Shown: positions 43,181-52,414 of the stretch, piece by piece
How the letters are laid out: every line of letters starts with the position of its first letter
Numbering within the stretch: the stretch's first letter is position 1
Notes under the pieces: model-generated
Told to the model about the DNA's origin: nothing
The model's input: only the letters and a program-made list of their open reading frames with translations
The model's database searches: none
Assembly (NCBI RefSeq): GCF_030929605.1
Contig: NZ_JAVFVS010000005.1
Coordinates: forward strand, 62,001-126,000
Reading direction: 5' to 3'
DNA: 64,000 nt
From: Flavobacterium sp. LHD-80
Lineage (GTDB): Bacteria; Bacteroidota; Bacteroidia; Flavobacteriales; Flavobacteriaceae
Translations under genes and position numbers: made by a program

Positions 43181-43258
43181 AAAATATAGATTACTTGAAT
43201 ATCACAGAGAAATTATTCTGTGTTATAACAGCAAAATTATAGCCTCAAATCCTCATTT

Positions 43259-43278
43259 TATATGACATATATCATATA
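43259..43278 (-). promoter_or_regulatory. CRP/FNR-type palindrome TATATGA-N6-TCATATA
   Basis: A perfect 7-bp dyad with a 6-bp spacer (43259-43265 and 43272-43278), 79 bp upstream of the narK paralogue start. TGA-N6-TCA is the CRP/FNR core. It differs from the TAAGTA-N4-TACTTA dyads, which suggests a second regulator for the 43.2-35.3 kb transcript. Confidence 0.5.
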
Positions 43279-43335
43279 AAAGACAATTTTATCTTCTTTT
43301 AAAAAATACTGAAAAATTAAAGTTTAAAATATAAA

Positions 43336-43371
43336 AAAAGCCTTTTTCTCATTTTAAAGAAAAAGGCTTTT
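43336..43371 (-). terminator. Terminator downstream of the 43409 narK gene
   Basis: A 14-bp stem, AAAAGCCTTTTTCT (43336-43349) with 43358-43371, flanked by A-rich sequence that reads as T-rich on the minus strand. Confidence 0.9.
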
Positions 43372-43408
43372 AAGTATAACTTTTTAATGCGTTTTATTTA
43401 GATCACTT

Positions 43409-44881
43409 TTAATGTTTTCGATCCATATCTTTTGCATATTCCGGAGATTTCTCTTTCATCAATTTCACGACAACGCGATGCATCCAGATTAAACAAATAA
43501 GTGAAATTGCCAAAATGAACATCCAGGAACTTGTCCAGAAACCGGTCGTACTTAAAAGATAACCAAAGATAATTGGTCCAATAAATCCGCCTAAACCCCC
43601 AAGCATTCCAACCATTCCACCAACAACTCCAACTTCATTTGGAAAATAATCCGGAATGTGTTTGTAAACTGCGGCAGAGCCAATTCCCCAAGCAGAACCA
43701 ATAAGAATAACTAATACTAAATAAATCCACATATTGGCTTCAAAATGAATTTGTGTGATTCCTTCTGCCAATAAATCTTTCTTTTGAACTTGTTGATTTT
43801 GCTCGACTACTACTTCCTGCCATGATTTTTTAGATGGAAAAAATTGGCTGTGTTTTGCATTTTTATCCTCTTGTATTATAGGATATGTTTTATCTCCAAT
43901 CACTATTTTATCTTTTGCAACTTCGGTAACGGTTCCTGCTTTAGCTGCCGTAAGTCCAGAACCCGATGTTGTGATATCCATTTTTGGAAACATTAAAAGA
44001 AAACTTAAAACAACAGACGAACTCAAGACCCAATACATTACTTTTCGAGCACCAAAACGGTCCGATAAAAAACCACCGTAAGCTCTGATTACTCCCGATG
44101 GCAAACTGAATATCGCTGCAAAAATTCCGCCCATGACCAATGTTGTATGATATACATTCAAGAAATTAGGAAGCAACCACTGCGAAAAAGTTACAAATGA
44201 GCCAAAAACTAGAAAATAGTATAATCCAAAACGCCAAACTCTCACGCTCTTAAGGGGTTGAAAAACCTGACTTACCGTTTTTGGTGCGGCTTCAATTTTT
44301 TTGTTTTTTGTAAAAATCAAGAAAATAATTCCCATGCCCAGCAAGACACTTCCGTAAATTATCGGAAGCCATTTCCAGCCATTTACCGGATCACTTTCTG
44401 AAAATTTTGTCAATAACGTTGGTGCAAGAAATGTTGTTAGTGCAGCTCCCGAATTTCCCATTCCGAAGATTCCTAAAGCTCTTCCCTGCCATTCTTTTGG
44501 ATAATATACAGAAGTATATCCCACACCAATTGCAAAACTGGTTCCCACCATTCCGAATAAAAAACTCAAAATGGCAAACGTCCAAAAATTATAAGCAAAA
44601 GGCAATAGAAATAGCGGAATTGAACTTAAAATCAATAAACAGGAATAAACCGGTTTTCCTCCAAATTTATCTGTTAGAATTCCCATGGGCAATCGCATTA
44701 CAGAACCCGTTAAAATTGGAATTCCAAGTAGCCATCCTATCTCGACGACACTCCATTCAAAAATACCACGATCATTTAAAAAAGTAACTAAAACTCCGTT
44801 GAGCGTCCAACAAGCAAAACAAATTATAAAAGCTAACGTATTAAAAAACAGAATGCGATGAGATTGTGAAAGATCAGCCAT
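43409..44881 (-). CDS. NarK-family nitrate/nitrite transporter
   Basis: A 490-aa MFS protein, the third member with the insertion (AKAGTVTEVAKDKIVIGDKTYPI...VVVEQNQQVQKKDLLAEG). Signature FGMGNSGAALTTFLAPTLL near residue 143 has Ser for Ala in the Gly-rich motif; GGLGGFIGPIIFGYLL is near 430. It has its own terminator (43336) and is therefore a separate unit. Upstream, 44937-44990 holds two direct repeats (GCA-AAAAATAAGAAT units) that may be regulatory. Confidence 0.92.
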   Translation of the reverse strand: MADLSQSHRILFFNTLAFIICFACWTLNGVLVTFLNDRGIFEWSVVEIGWLLGIPILTGSVMRLPMGILTDKFGGKPVYSCLLILSSIPLFLLPFAYNFWTFAILSFLFGMVGTSFAIGVGYTSVYYPKEWQGRALGIFGMGNSGAALTTFLAPTLLTKFSESDPVNGWKWLPIIYGSVLLGMGIIFLIFTKNKKIEAAPKTVSQVFQPLKSVRVWRFGLYYFLVFGSFVTFSQWLLPNFLNVYHTTLVMGGIFAAIFSLPSGVIRAYGGFLSDRFGARKVMYWVLSSSVVLSFLLMFPKMDITTSGSGLTAAKAGTVTEVAKDKIVIGDKTYPIIQEDKNAKHSQFFPSKKSWQEVVVEQNQQVQKKDLLAEGITQIHFEANMWIYLVLVILIGSAWGIGSAAVYKHIPDYFPNEVGVVGGMVGMLGGLGGFIGPIIFGYLLSTTGFWTSSWMFILAISLICLIWMHRVVVKLMKEKSPEYAKDMDRKH

Positions 44882-45318
44882 AGAAAAATAGTGTTAGAAT
44901 TATTATTTTAAAATTTAACCTATAAATCAATATTGCAGAAAAAATAAGAATGGATTTTCCTGCAAAAATAAGAATAGACTAAAATTAGAAAAAAAAGTTT
45001 TAAAACACTAATAATAAACAACATAACCGATTAAAAGTAATAATTACTGTTGTTGTCATTTTATTGATTAAATTTTACAAAAACACTTTCTAAGACGTTT
45101 ATAAGCTGTTTTTGATGCTTTTATCTGTTTTTTAAAGTATTAAAAACAAGCATTTTAAATGTAAAATACTACAATTTTACGCTGAAAACAAAAAAAACTT
45201 TAACATTTTTTTTACGCAAAACTAAAAATCAAATACTTGACAATCAATTAATTAAGCACTTAAAACTCATTTACAAAAGACCTTAATGAAGACTTTTTCA
45301 AAAAAAATCCTGTAAATT
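44882..45318. other. AT-rich gap without a recognised gene
   Basis: It holds the promoter of the minus-strand narK, with two direct repeats TGCAGAAAAAATAAGAATGG and TGCAAAAATAAGAATAG about 28 bp apart near 44934-44980, and then very AT-rich sequence with poly-A/T tracts leading to the sulfatase leader promoter. No other feature is seen. Confidence 0.5.
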
Positions 45319-45349
45319 TTTGGTTTTTATTATATTAAAATTAACTTTG
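45319..45349 (+). promoter_or_regulatory. Canonical Bacteroidota promoter of leader 1
   Basis: -33 box TTTG (45319-45322), exactly 19 bp, -7 box TAACTTTG (45342-45349), a full match to TTTG-N19-TAnnTTTG. The transcript should start near CTATAGGATTAGTAGAG, a sequence repeated after the second leader promoter at 61937. Confidence 0.85.
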
Positions 45350-45402
45350 TCTATAGGATTAGTAGAGTTTAGATTTTTATTGAAAACCAAAAAAACTATA
45401 TT

Positions 45403-45489
45403 TTGAAAACAACCGAGAGCACATCGTATTTAAATCTTCCAAAAATATATACTTATAACAATTGTTGTTATATGTGCTTCTGTTGCTAA
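45403..45489 (+). CDS. Cys-rich leader peptide 1 (28 codons, TTG start)
   Basis: From TTG (45403) to TAA (45487) the frame encodes 28 residues starting LKTTESTSYL (initiator Met expected) and ending YNNCCYMCFCC-stop. Five of the last eight residues are Cys, and the final codons are TGT TGC. The second leader, 16.6 kb away, encodes a peptide of exactly the same length, ending YNTFCYMCSCC-stop, with about 15 of 28 identities without gaps. Conservation of frame, length and Cys positions is good evidence for translation. It lies about 45 bp after the predicted transcript start of the SusC/SusD/sulfatase operon. Likely role: ribosome stalling at Cys codons when charged Cys-tRNA is scarce, controlling operon readthrough. 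TTG start and function are inference. Confidence 0.65.
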   Translation: MKTTESTSYLNLPKIYTYNNCCYMCFCC

Positions 45490-45676
45490 TTCACAATGCA
45501 AGACATTCGTAATTTGATCCATTTCTGTAAATCAAAAACGATATTCAAATTCACCCACAAAATTATCTTTATTGAAAATACAAATATCTGGCTGATGCAT
45601 ATTTTGCATTGCGATGATTTTTTGAATATACCACTATTTTAAAAAGAAAATAATTAACAACTAAAACAAAACTAAA

Positions 45677-45712
45677 ATGAAAAATATGCAAAGCTGTTGT
45701 TGCTGTAAATAA
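45677..45712 (+). CDS. Polycysteine leader ORF, MKNMQSCCCCK
   Basis: An 11-codon ORF from ATG (45677), with four consecutive Cys codons (TGT TGT TGC TGT), then Lys and TAA. The stop codon lies 5 bp before a 10-bp-stem hairpin (45718-45743). A ribosome stalled on the Cys codons would sit next to the hairpin, the classical layout of an attenuator. An in-frame ATG at 45686 gives a shorter form. The equivalent region of leader 2 is degenerate and lacks the Cys run. Polycysteine ORFs acting as cysteine-responsive attenuators are known in mycobacteria; here it is inference. Confidence 0.65.
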   Translation: MKNMQSCCCCK

Positions 45713-45717
45713 AAAAA

Positions 45718-45743
45718 GCCATTTCTGCGGCAACAGAAATGGC
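45718..45743 (+). promoter_or_regulatory. Leader hairpin with CGGCAA loop
   Basis: Stem GCCATTTCTG (45718-45727), loop CGGCAA, complement 45734-45743. Leader 2 has TTTCTG-CGGCAA-CGGAAA at 62239-62256, keeping the loop and replacing a U-A pair by U-G. An alternative pairing AAGCC (45716-45720) with GGCTT (45746-45750) would compete. TTAAAGAACATTTATCACT follows in both leaders. There is no T run directly after, so it is not a standard terminator; it could block translation or bind a ligand. Confidence 0.6.
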
Positions 45744-45844
45744 GAGGCTTAAAGAACATTTATCACTAAATCAAGGAAACAATTAGAGGGTTGAAAATTC
45801 AACGCTCAGGGCGCCTTGTTAATTACTTAAACCATTACAAAGAA

Positions 45845-48800
45845 ATGAAAAAAAATTTAAAGATATACTCAATATTATTTCTCTTGCTGCTGACGGCAGG
45901 ACTTAATGCCCAGAATACAACCCCACTTATCCAATCTAAACTTGACGGAACTGTAGTGGATGACATTACAAATCAGCCAATTATTGGTGCTTCAGTAACC
46001 ATTAAAGGAACAACTCACGGTGTTATAACAGATGCTGAAGGAAAATTTTATTTTCAAACCGGTCAGAAATTCCCTTACACTTTAATTGTAAGTTATATAG
46101 GCTACAAAAAACTCGAAATTGTAGTTGATAAAAACCCTGTAACGATTCACTTAAAAGAAGAGCGTCAGGAATTAGATGAACTGGTAGTTGTTGGGTACGG
46201 ATCTCAAAAGAGAAAAGACATTACAGGTTCAGTCGCTTCAGTTCCAAAAGCAAATTTATCTCAAGTAACTTCATCTGCAGATAACTTGCTTCGAGGTGCA
46301 GTTCCTGGTGTGGTAGTTACACAAAGTTCAGGACGTCCAGGAGCTTCGTCAAGCGTACGTATTAGAGGAGGAAATTCTATTACAGCTGGAAATGAACCAC
46401 TTTACGTTTTAGATGGCGTTTTAATTTACAATGATAATAATAATGGTACGGCAGGTGTTGCTTACGCTGGAGCAACGGTGAATGTCCTTTCGACAATTAA
46501 TCCTGCTGATATTGAATCTATTGAAGTTTTGAAAGATGCGTCAGCAACTGCAATTTATGGATCTAGAGGAGCAAATGGAGTTGTTATTATTACAACAAAA
46601 AAAGGAACAAAAGGACAAGATAATATTTCGTACCAAGGCTACTTTGGATTTCAAAATGTTTCAAAAAAACTTCATTTAATGGATGCGAGTCAATGGGCAA
46701 GTTTGCGTAACGATGTTCAAGCAAGCATTGGGCAAGCACCTTCTTTTACTCCTGCTCAAATTGAAGCATTCAAAACTTCTGGAAGTTATGATTGGCAAGA
46801 TGCCGTTTTTAGAACTGCAGCGCCAATACAAAATCATCAATTGACTTTTTCTGGTGGAGACGATCGTTCAAGATACACTGTTTCTGCAGGTTATTTTGAT
46901 CAGGACGGAATTGTAATTGCAACCGATTTTAAACGTATTTCGCTTCGTGCTAATTATGAAAGAAATTATTCTCAGAATTTTAAATTTGGCGTAAATGCTA
47001 ATTACACAAATTCGGATGCAAACGGAGTTGGAACAAATGGCGGTGCGGCTGCCGGAAGACAGCCAAATCCATTAGTAGTTGCTTTATATCAACCACCAGT
47101 TGTACCAATCAAAAATCCTGACGGAAGTTACAATTTAACTAACAATCCTTACGCTACAGCTGTAAATGGTATCATTGCTAATCCAATTAACGATTTGGAA
47201 AATACTACAAATGAAACCAAAATCAACAGAATTTTAACGAGTTTATTTGGTGAATATAAAATAACAAAACAGCTTACAGCGAAAGTAGCGGTGAGCGGTG
47301 ATGTAATTGATACAAAACAAAATTATTATGCCCCAGCAACTACTACAACTGGAGCGGGAGTTAAAGGTTTAGCGTCTGTTGGTACGCGCAGAGTAAGTTC
47401 AGTTTTAAATGAAAACACAGTAAATTACAATACTAATTTTGGCGACGATCATAAATTCTCAGCTTTAGGAGGTTATACACTTCAATACACAAAAGGCGAG
47501 GTTGTAAATGCAGGAGCGCAGACTTTTGTAAATGATGCCAATACTTATAACGCATTGCAAGATGGTGTTCCAGTAAAACCTTATAGTGATGCATTCGAAA
47601 GTGTTTTAAAATCTTGGTTGGCGAGAGTAAACTATTCTTATAAAGGAAAATACAACTTTACGCTTTCGGGCCGTGCGGATGGTTCTTCAAGATTTGGATC
47701 AGAATCACTTTGGGGTTATTTCCCATCAGCTGGATTTTCTTGGAACATTACTGATGAAGAATTTGCAAACAATATCAAAGGTGTAACGGAAGCTAAACTT
47801 AGATTAACAGCTGGTACAACAGGAAACCAGGAAATTGGAAACTATCTTTCACTTGCTTCAATGGGTTCTGTTAATTATTCTTTTGGAGGTACAACTTATA
47901 CAGGTCTTGCTCCTACTCGACTAGCAAATCCAGATTTGAGATGGGAAAAAACAAATCAATATAACGTTGGTTTAGACTTATCATTATTGGACAGAAAAAT
48001 CAATTTTGTTTTTGATGTTTATTACAAAAAAACTAAGGATTTATTAATCAACGTTCCAGTGCCATTGACATCAGGATATGCAACTGTTCTTCAAAATATT
48101 GGAGGTGTTGAAAACAAAGGTCTTGAAATTGGTTTGACAACTGAAAACATAAAAACAGAAAATTTCTCATGGAATTCTAACATCGTTTTCTCAACTAACA
48201 AAAATAAAGTAACAGCGATAGGAAACGGTGTAGATCAGTTTTTTCCTGTTGTTCCAAACGGATCTTTATTACAACAACAGCCTGTAACTGTAAAAGTTGG
48301 ACTGCCTTTAGGAACTTTCTGGGGATACAGAACAAACGGAATTTTCCAAACGCAGGAAGAAGTAAATACACAACCTAAAATCAATAGTTTGGCAAACACA
48401 AAAGTGGGTGACAGAAGATATGTTGACACCAACGGAGATGGAGTAATTACTGCTCTTGACAAAGGAAACCTAGGTACTTCTCAACCAAAATTTGTTGGAA
48501 GTTTCGGTAATACCATTTCGTATCATGATTTTGATTTGAATTTCTCTTTCCAAGGAGCTTATGGCGGAAAAATCTTCAATGCTTTGAATCAGCAATTAGA
48601 AATTTCAACACTTGGAACAAATGCTAATGTGACGTTAGAAGATCGTTGGACACCAACAAATCCAAGCAATGAAATTCCGAGAGCTACAAGTTCTCCTTTA
48701 GGAATCGTATCAGAGCGTTATGTTGAAGATGCTTCTTTCTTGCGATTAAAATTGATTACGCTTGGTTATACATTGCCAAAAAGCACTTCTCATAAACTGG

Positions 48801-48976
48801 GTGTAAAAAGCGTGAAATTCTATGTTTCTGCAGAAAACTTAATTACATGGACAAAATACACTGGTTATGATCCAGAGGTAAGTTCATACGAACAAAACAA
48901 CTTATATCCGGGAATTGATTTTGGTTCTTATCCAAACTCTAAAACATTCATCTCGGGCTTGAACGTAACTTTCTAA
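45845..48976 (+). CDS. SusC/RagA-type TonB-dependent outer-membrane transporter
   Basis: About 1043 aa from the preferred ATG at 45845 (MKKNLKIYSILFLLLLTAGLNAQ, signal peptide). The in-frame ATG at 45791 adds 18 residues lacking signal character. Domain order: CarboxypepD_reg-like barrel-plug linker (about 30-105; GTVVDDITNQPIIGASVTIKGT), SusC signature DELVVVGYGSQKRKDITGSV near 117, plug domain with IRGGNSITAGNEPLYVLDGV and IESIEVLKDASATAIYGSRGANGVV, and a 22-strand barrel ending GLNVTF. It should import a large ligand together with the SusD protein encoded next. Given the sulfatases behind it, a sulfated glycan or other sulfate ester is the likely cargo. It is preceded by the Cys leader. 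Confidence 0.93.
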   Translation: MKKNLKIYSILFLLLLTAGLNAQNTTPLIQSKLDGTVVDDITNQPIIGASVTIKGTTHGVITDAEGKFYFQTGQKFPYTLIVSYIGYKKLEIVVDKNPVTIHLKEERQELDELVVVGYGSQKRKDITGSVASVPKANLSQVTSSADNLLRGAVPGVVVTQSSGRPGASSSVRIRGGNSITAGNEPLYVLDGVLIYNDNNNGTAGVAYAGATVNVLSTINPADIESIEVLKDASATAIYGSRGANGVVIITTKKGTKGQDNISYQGYFGFQNVSKKLHLMDASQWASLRNDVQASIGQAPSFTPAQIEAFKTSGSYDWQDAVFRTAAPIQNHQLTFSGGDDRSRYTVSAGYFDQDGIVIATDFKRISLRANYERNYSQNFKFGVNANYTNSDANGVGTNGGAAAGRQPNPLVVALYQPPVVPIKNPDGSYNLTNNPYATAVNGIIANPINDLENTTNETKINRILTSLFGEYKITKQLTAKVAVSGDVIDTKQNYYAPATTTTGAGVKGLASVGTRRVSSVLNENTVNYNTNFGDDHKFSALGGYTLQYTKGEVVNAGAQTFVNDANTYNALQDGVPVKPYSDAFESVLKSWLARVNYSYKGKYNFTLSGRADGSSRFGSESLWGYFPSAGFSWNITDEEFANNIKGVTEAKLRLTAGTTGNQEIGNYLSLASMGSVNYSFGGTTYTGLAPTRLANPDLRWEKTNQYNVGLDLSLLDRKINFVFDVYYKKTKDLLINVPVPLTSGYATVLQNIGGVENKGLEIGLTTENIKTENFSWNSNIVFSTNKNKVTAIGNGVDQFFPVVPNGSLLQQQPVTVKVGLPLGTFWGYRTNGIFQTQEEVNTQPKINSLANTKVGDRRYVDTNGDGVITALDKGNLGTSQPKFVGSFGNTISYHDFDLNFSFQGAYGGKIFNALNQQLEISTLGTNANVTLEDRWTPTNPSNEIPRATSSPLGIVSERYVEDASFLRLKLITLGYTLPKSTSHKLGVKSVKFYVSAENLITWTKYTGYDPEVSSYEQNNLYPGIDFGSYPNSKTFISGLNVTF

Positions 48977-48991
48977 GAAAAAAAAAATAAA

Positions 48992-50464
48992 ATGAAAAAG
49001 ATTATTATAACATTCCTATTAAGTGCCGGTTTATTTGTATCGTGCACAGATTTAGAGGTAACACCAACCTCTTTTGTAACCGAAGACAATTACTTCAAAA
49101 CCCAAGATGATGCAATCGCAAGTGTAACAGCAGTTTATGCTTCGTTAAGTTTAGATCCGGGAGAACAAAGTTTATTTGGAAGAAATTTATACTTCTTGAC
49201 TGATATTGCTACTGATTATGCAGCAGCCGGAGTTTCGGCAACAAATCCGCAGGTTAGAGCTTTGAGCAGTTTAACACATGATGCGACTTCAGACCGTGTT
49301 CAGGTGGCGTGGAGACAAATTTATGCGGGAATCAACAGAGCAAACGTAGCGATTGACAATGTTCCTAAAGTTGCCGGAACAGAAGCAGTAAAAAGCAGAT
49401 TGATTTTAGAAGCTAAATTCATTAGAGGATTATTGTATTTTCAAGCAGTTCGTCTTTGGGGAGGTGTGCCAATTGTCTTGCACGAACCAACTTCTATTCA
49501 GTTAGAAAGCTTAAAATCAAAAAGAGCAACAGTTGACGAAGTTTACGCACAAATTATTTCAGATTTAAAAGATGCTGAAGGTCTGCCTAAAACGTATCCT
49601 GCAGCCGATGCAGGTCGCGCAACTTCTGGAGCAGCAAAAGCAATTTTGGCAAAAGTTTATCTAACAAGAAAAGACTGGCCGAATGCAATTACAAAAGCTA
49701 AAGAAGTGATTAACGGTGGTTACGGTTATGCTTTGTTCGAAACTTTTCAAGATATTTTTACCAAAACAAAAAAGAATGGAAAAGAACATATTTTCTCAGT
49801 ACAATTTGAGCCAAATCAAGCAGGAAACGGGTCAAGCGGAAGTACTTTTCAAGCAACATCATTTACTGGATTTACTGCCACTGAGCCTGCAGATATCATT
49901 TCAGATGTAGCGTTGTTTTATGACATTTATGCTACCGGAGATGTGAGAAGAGATGTAAGTTATGGCAAGCAATTGCTTAATCCTGCAACAGGAACTTTGT
50001 ACACTTTTCCGAAACCTATCTTTAAGAAATATCTGGACGTGAGCAATCTGGCGACTCCTGCCAATGTTGCCATCAACTTTCCGGTTATTCGTTATGCCGA
50101 CATTTTATTGTCTTTGGCGGAAGCCATAAATGAACAAGGCGGACCAACTGCCGAAGCATATGAATTAATCAACCAAGTACGCAGAAGAGCTTTTGCAAAA
50201 CCAATTACAACGCCAGATGCAACAGTAGATTTAGTTGGATTAACACAAGTAACTTTTAGAGCTGCCATTCAGGAAGAACGTAAAAAAGAATTTGTTCAGG
50301 AAGGACAAAGATGGTTTGACCTTGTTCGTTGGGGAACTTTGGTTACTGAAGTGAAAAAAGTAACGGCTAAAAACTCTGTTTCAGAAAGAAATAATCTGTA
50401 TCCAATTCCACAAAGTGAAAGAAACATCGATCCTGTAGGTTTACCGCAGAATCCTGGATATTAA
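48992..50464 (+). CDS. SusD/RagB-family surface lipoprotein
   Basis: A 490-aa lipoprotein (MKKIIITFLLSAGLFVSCTD, lipidated Cys about 18). SusD features: TSFVTEDNYFKTQDDAIASVTAVYASL near residue 27, TPR-like helices around KSRLILEAKFIRGLLYFQAVRLWGGVPI and C-terminal FRAAIQEERKKEFVQEGQRWFDLVRWGTL near 425, ending SERNIDPVGLPQNPGY. It caps the SusC channel and binds the substrate. 15 bp after susC, 28 bp before the sulfatase gene. Confidence 0.93.
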   Translation: MKKIIITFLLSAGLFVSCTDLEVTPTSFVTEDNYFKTQDDAIASVTAVYASLSLDPGEQSLFGRNLYFLTDIATDYAAAGVSATNPQVRALSSLTHDATSDRVQVAWRQIYAGINRANVAIDNVPKVAGTEAVKSRLILEAKFIRGLLYFQAVRLWGGVPIVLHEPTSIQLESLKSKRATVDEVYAQIISDLKDAEGLPKTYPAADAGRATSGAAKAILAKVYLTRKDWPNAITKAKEVINGGYGYALFETFQDIFTKTKKNGKEHIFSVQFEPNQAGNGSSGSTFQATSFTGFTATEPADIISDVALFYDIYATGDVRRDVSYGKQLLNPATGTLYTFPKPIFKKYLDVSNLATPANVAINFPVIRYADILLSLAEAINEQGGPTAEAYELINQVRRRAFAKPITTPDATVDLVGLTQVTFRAAIQEERKKEFVQEGQRWFDLVRWGTLVTEVKKVTAKNSVSERNNLYPIPQSERNIDPVGLPQNPGY

Positions 50465-50492
50465 CAATCAAACACAACTAAACCAATAAATT

Positions 50493-52402
50493 ATGAAAGA
50501 ATATCAAAATAGCATATCAATCAAAAGTCCTAAAAAAGGGCTTTTGATTACTGCAATTTTACTTACACAATTTGGTTTTTCACAAACTAAACCAGACGAA
50601 TTTAAAGGCGTAATTGGCAAAACCTTAGCCGATTCAAAAGAATATTGGCCAGAACCCGTTACAGCTCCAAAAGGCGTTCCAAATGTGGTTTGGATTATCT
50701 TAGATGACGTAGGTTATGGGGCTTCAAGCGCTTTTGGAGGTTTAATCCAAACTCCGGTTTTAGAGAGTCTTGCTAACAACGGACTGCGTTATACCAATTT
50801 TCATACAACAGCTATTTGTGCTCCTACCCGCTCCGCTTTGTTAACGGGAAGCAATTCTCATAAAGTTCATGTTGGCGGATTCTCGCATACCATAATGTCG
50901 GCGGGATTTCCAGGTTGGGACGGAAGATTGCCTTCAAAAAACGGAACTGTTGCGGAGATTTTACGTGACAAAGGATATAATACTTTTGGCGTTGGTAAAT
51001 ATGGAATTACTCCAGATGAAGAAGCTACAGACGCTGGACCATTCGACCGCTGGCCAACTGGAAAAGGATTTGAACATTTCTTCGGATTCTTAGGCTCAGC
51101 AACCGATCAATATAAACCCGATTTAATTGAAGATCAAGCGCACGTTGCTCCTGACGGACGCCACCTGAGCGAACAAATTACAGATAAAGCAATCAGTTAT
51201 ATTGCGCGACAGCAAAAAGCCGCTCCGGGAAAACCATTCTTTTTATACTATTCTCCGGCCGCTGTTCATGCACCTCATCAGGTTGCTCAAAAATGGAGCG
51301 ATCCGTATAAAGGAAAATTTGACGATGGATGGGACGCTTACCGCGAAAAAACAATTGAAAATCAGAAGAAATTAGGTGTTATTCCTTCAAATGCTGTTTT
51401 GCCAGAACGTAATCCACTTATTGCAGATTGGAAAAAATTAACGCCAGATCAAAAGAAAGTGTATGCCAAATTTATGGAAGTATATGCTGGATATTTAACA
51501 TATACTGATTACGAAATTGGAAGATTGGTTAATTATTTAAAAGAAATCAATCAGTTGGAAAATACGGTTGTTTTTGTTTTGATTGGAGACAATGGAGCCA
51601 GCAAAGAAGGAACTTTACAAGGCGCTGTGAACAGACAAACGTATGTTGTTGGCGAAACAGACGAGAAAGTTTTCCAAAATAATTTAAACCGAATTGGAGA
51701 AATTGGAACACCTCAAACGTATACCAATTACCCTTTAGGTTGGGCACAAGCAACAAATGTTCCTTTTAAAGATTGGAAACAAGACGCAAACTCAGAAGGC
51801 GGTACTGCGGTACTCATAATCCGTTGATTGTTTATTATCCAAAAGGAATTAAAACGCCTGGAATTAGAACCCAATACAGTCACGTAATCGATATTTTGCC
51901 AACAACGCTTGACATTTTAGGTGTTAAAGCGCCTGAATCGATCAGAGAAATTAAGCAAGATACCATTCAAGGATATTCTTTCTATAATTCTTTGAATGAT
52001 GCAAAAGCCATTTCAAATCATAAAATACAGCATTATTACATTTTTGGAGCCAGAGCTATTTACAGCGATGGCTGGAAAGCGGCAGCTGCACATCATCCAA
52101 ATTCAATTGAAGCTAAAGAAGCTTTGAGTGATCCCAAAAAAGCAGGTTTATTAAAAGCTGATTTTGACAAAGATGTTTGGGAATTGTACAACATCAACGA
52201 AGATTTTAACGAACAAAAAGATTTGGCTAAAAAATATCCTGAAAAGCTGGCCGAATTAAAAAAACTATTTGACGAGCAAGCCAAGAAAAACAACTTGTAT
52301 CCTTTAATAGACTGGTCTGATGTTTATCAAAGAAAAATACATCAAACACCAGGAACAGAAGGAAAATCTGCTCAAGAACTATTGACCAAAGCAAACAAGT
52401 AA
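50493..52402 (+). pseudogene. Arylsulfatase gene interrupted by an 8-bp tandem duplication
   Basis: Two overlapping frames (50493-51827 and the downstream frame from about 51815 to 52402) together match the intact paralogue at 52415 along its length. The first ends EGGTAVLIIR-stop, where the paralogue reads EGGTHNPLIV. The cause is visible: GCGGTACT occurs twice in tandem at 51799-51814. Removing one copy restores EGGTHNPL and a protein of about 634 aa. A signal peptide (about 1-30), metal residues VWIILDDVGYG, and the formylglycine motif CAPTRSALLTG (Cys about 109) are intact. It could be a genuine pseudogene, a slippage-reversible switch or an assembly error. Confidence 0.85.
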
Positions 52403-52414
52403 AAAATAAAAACT

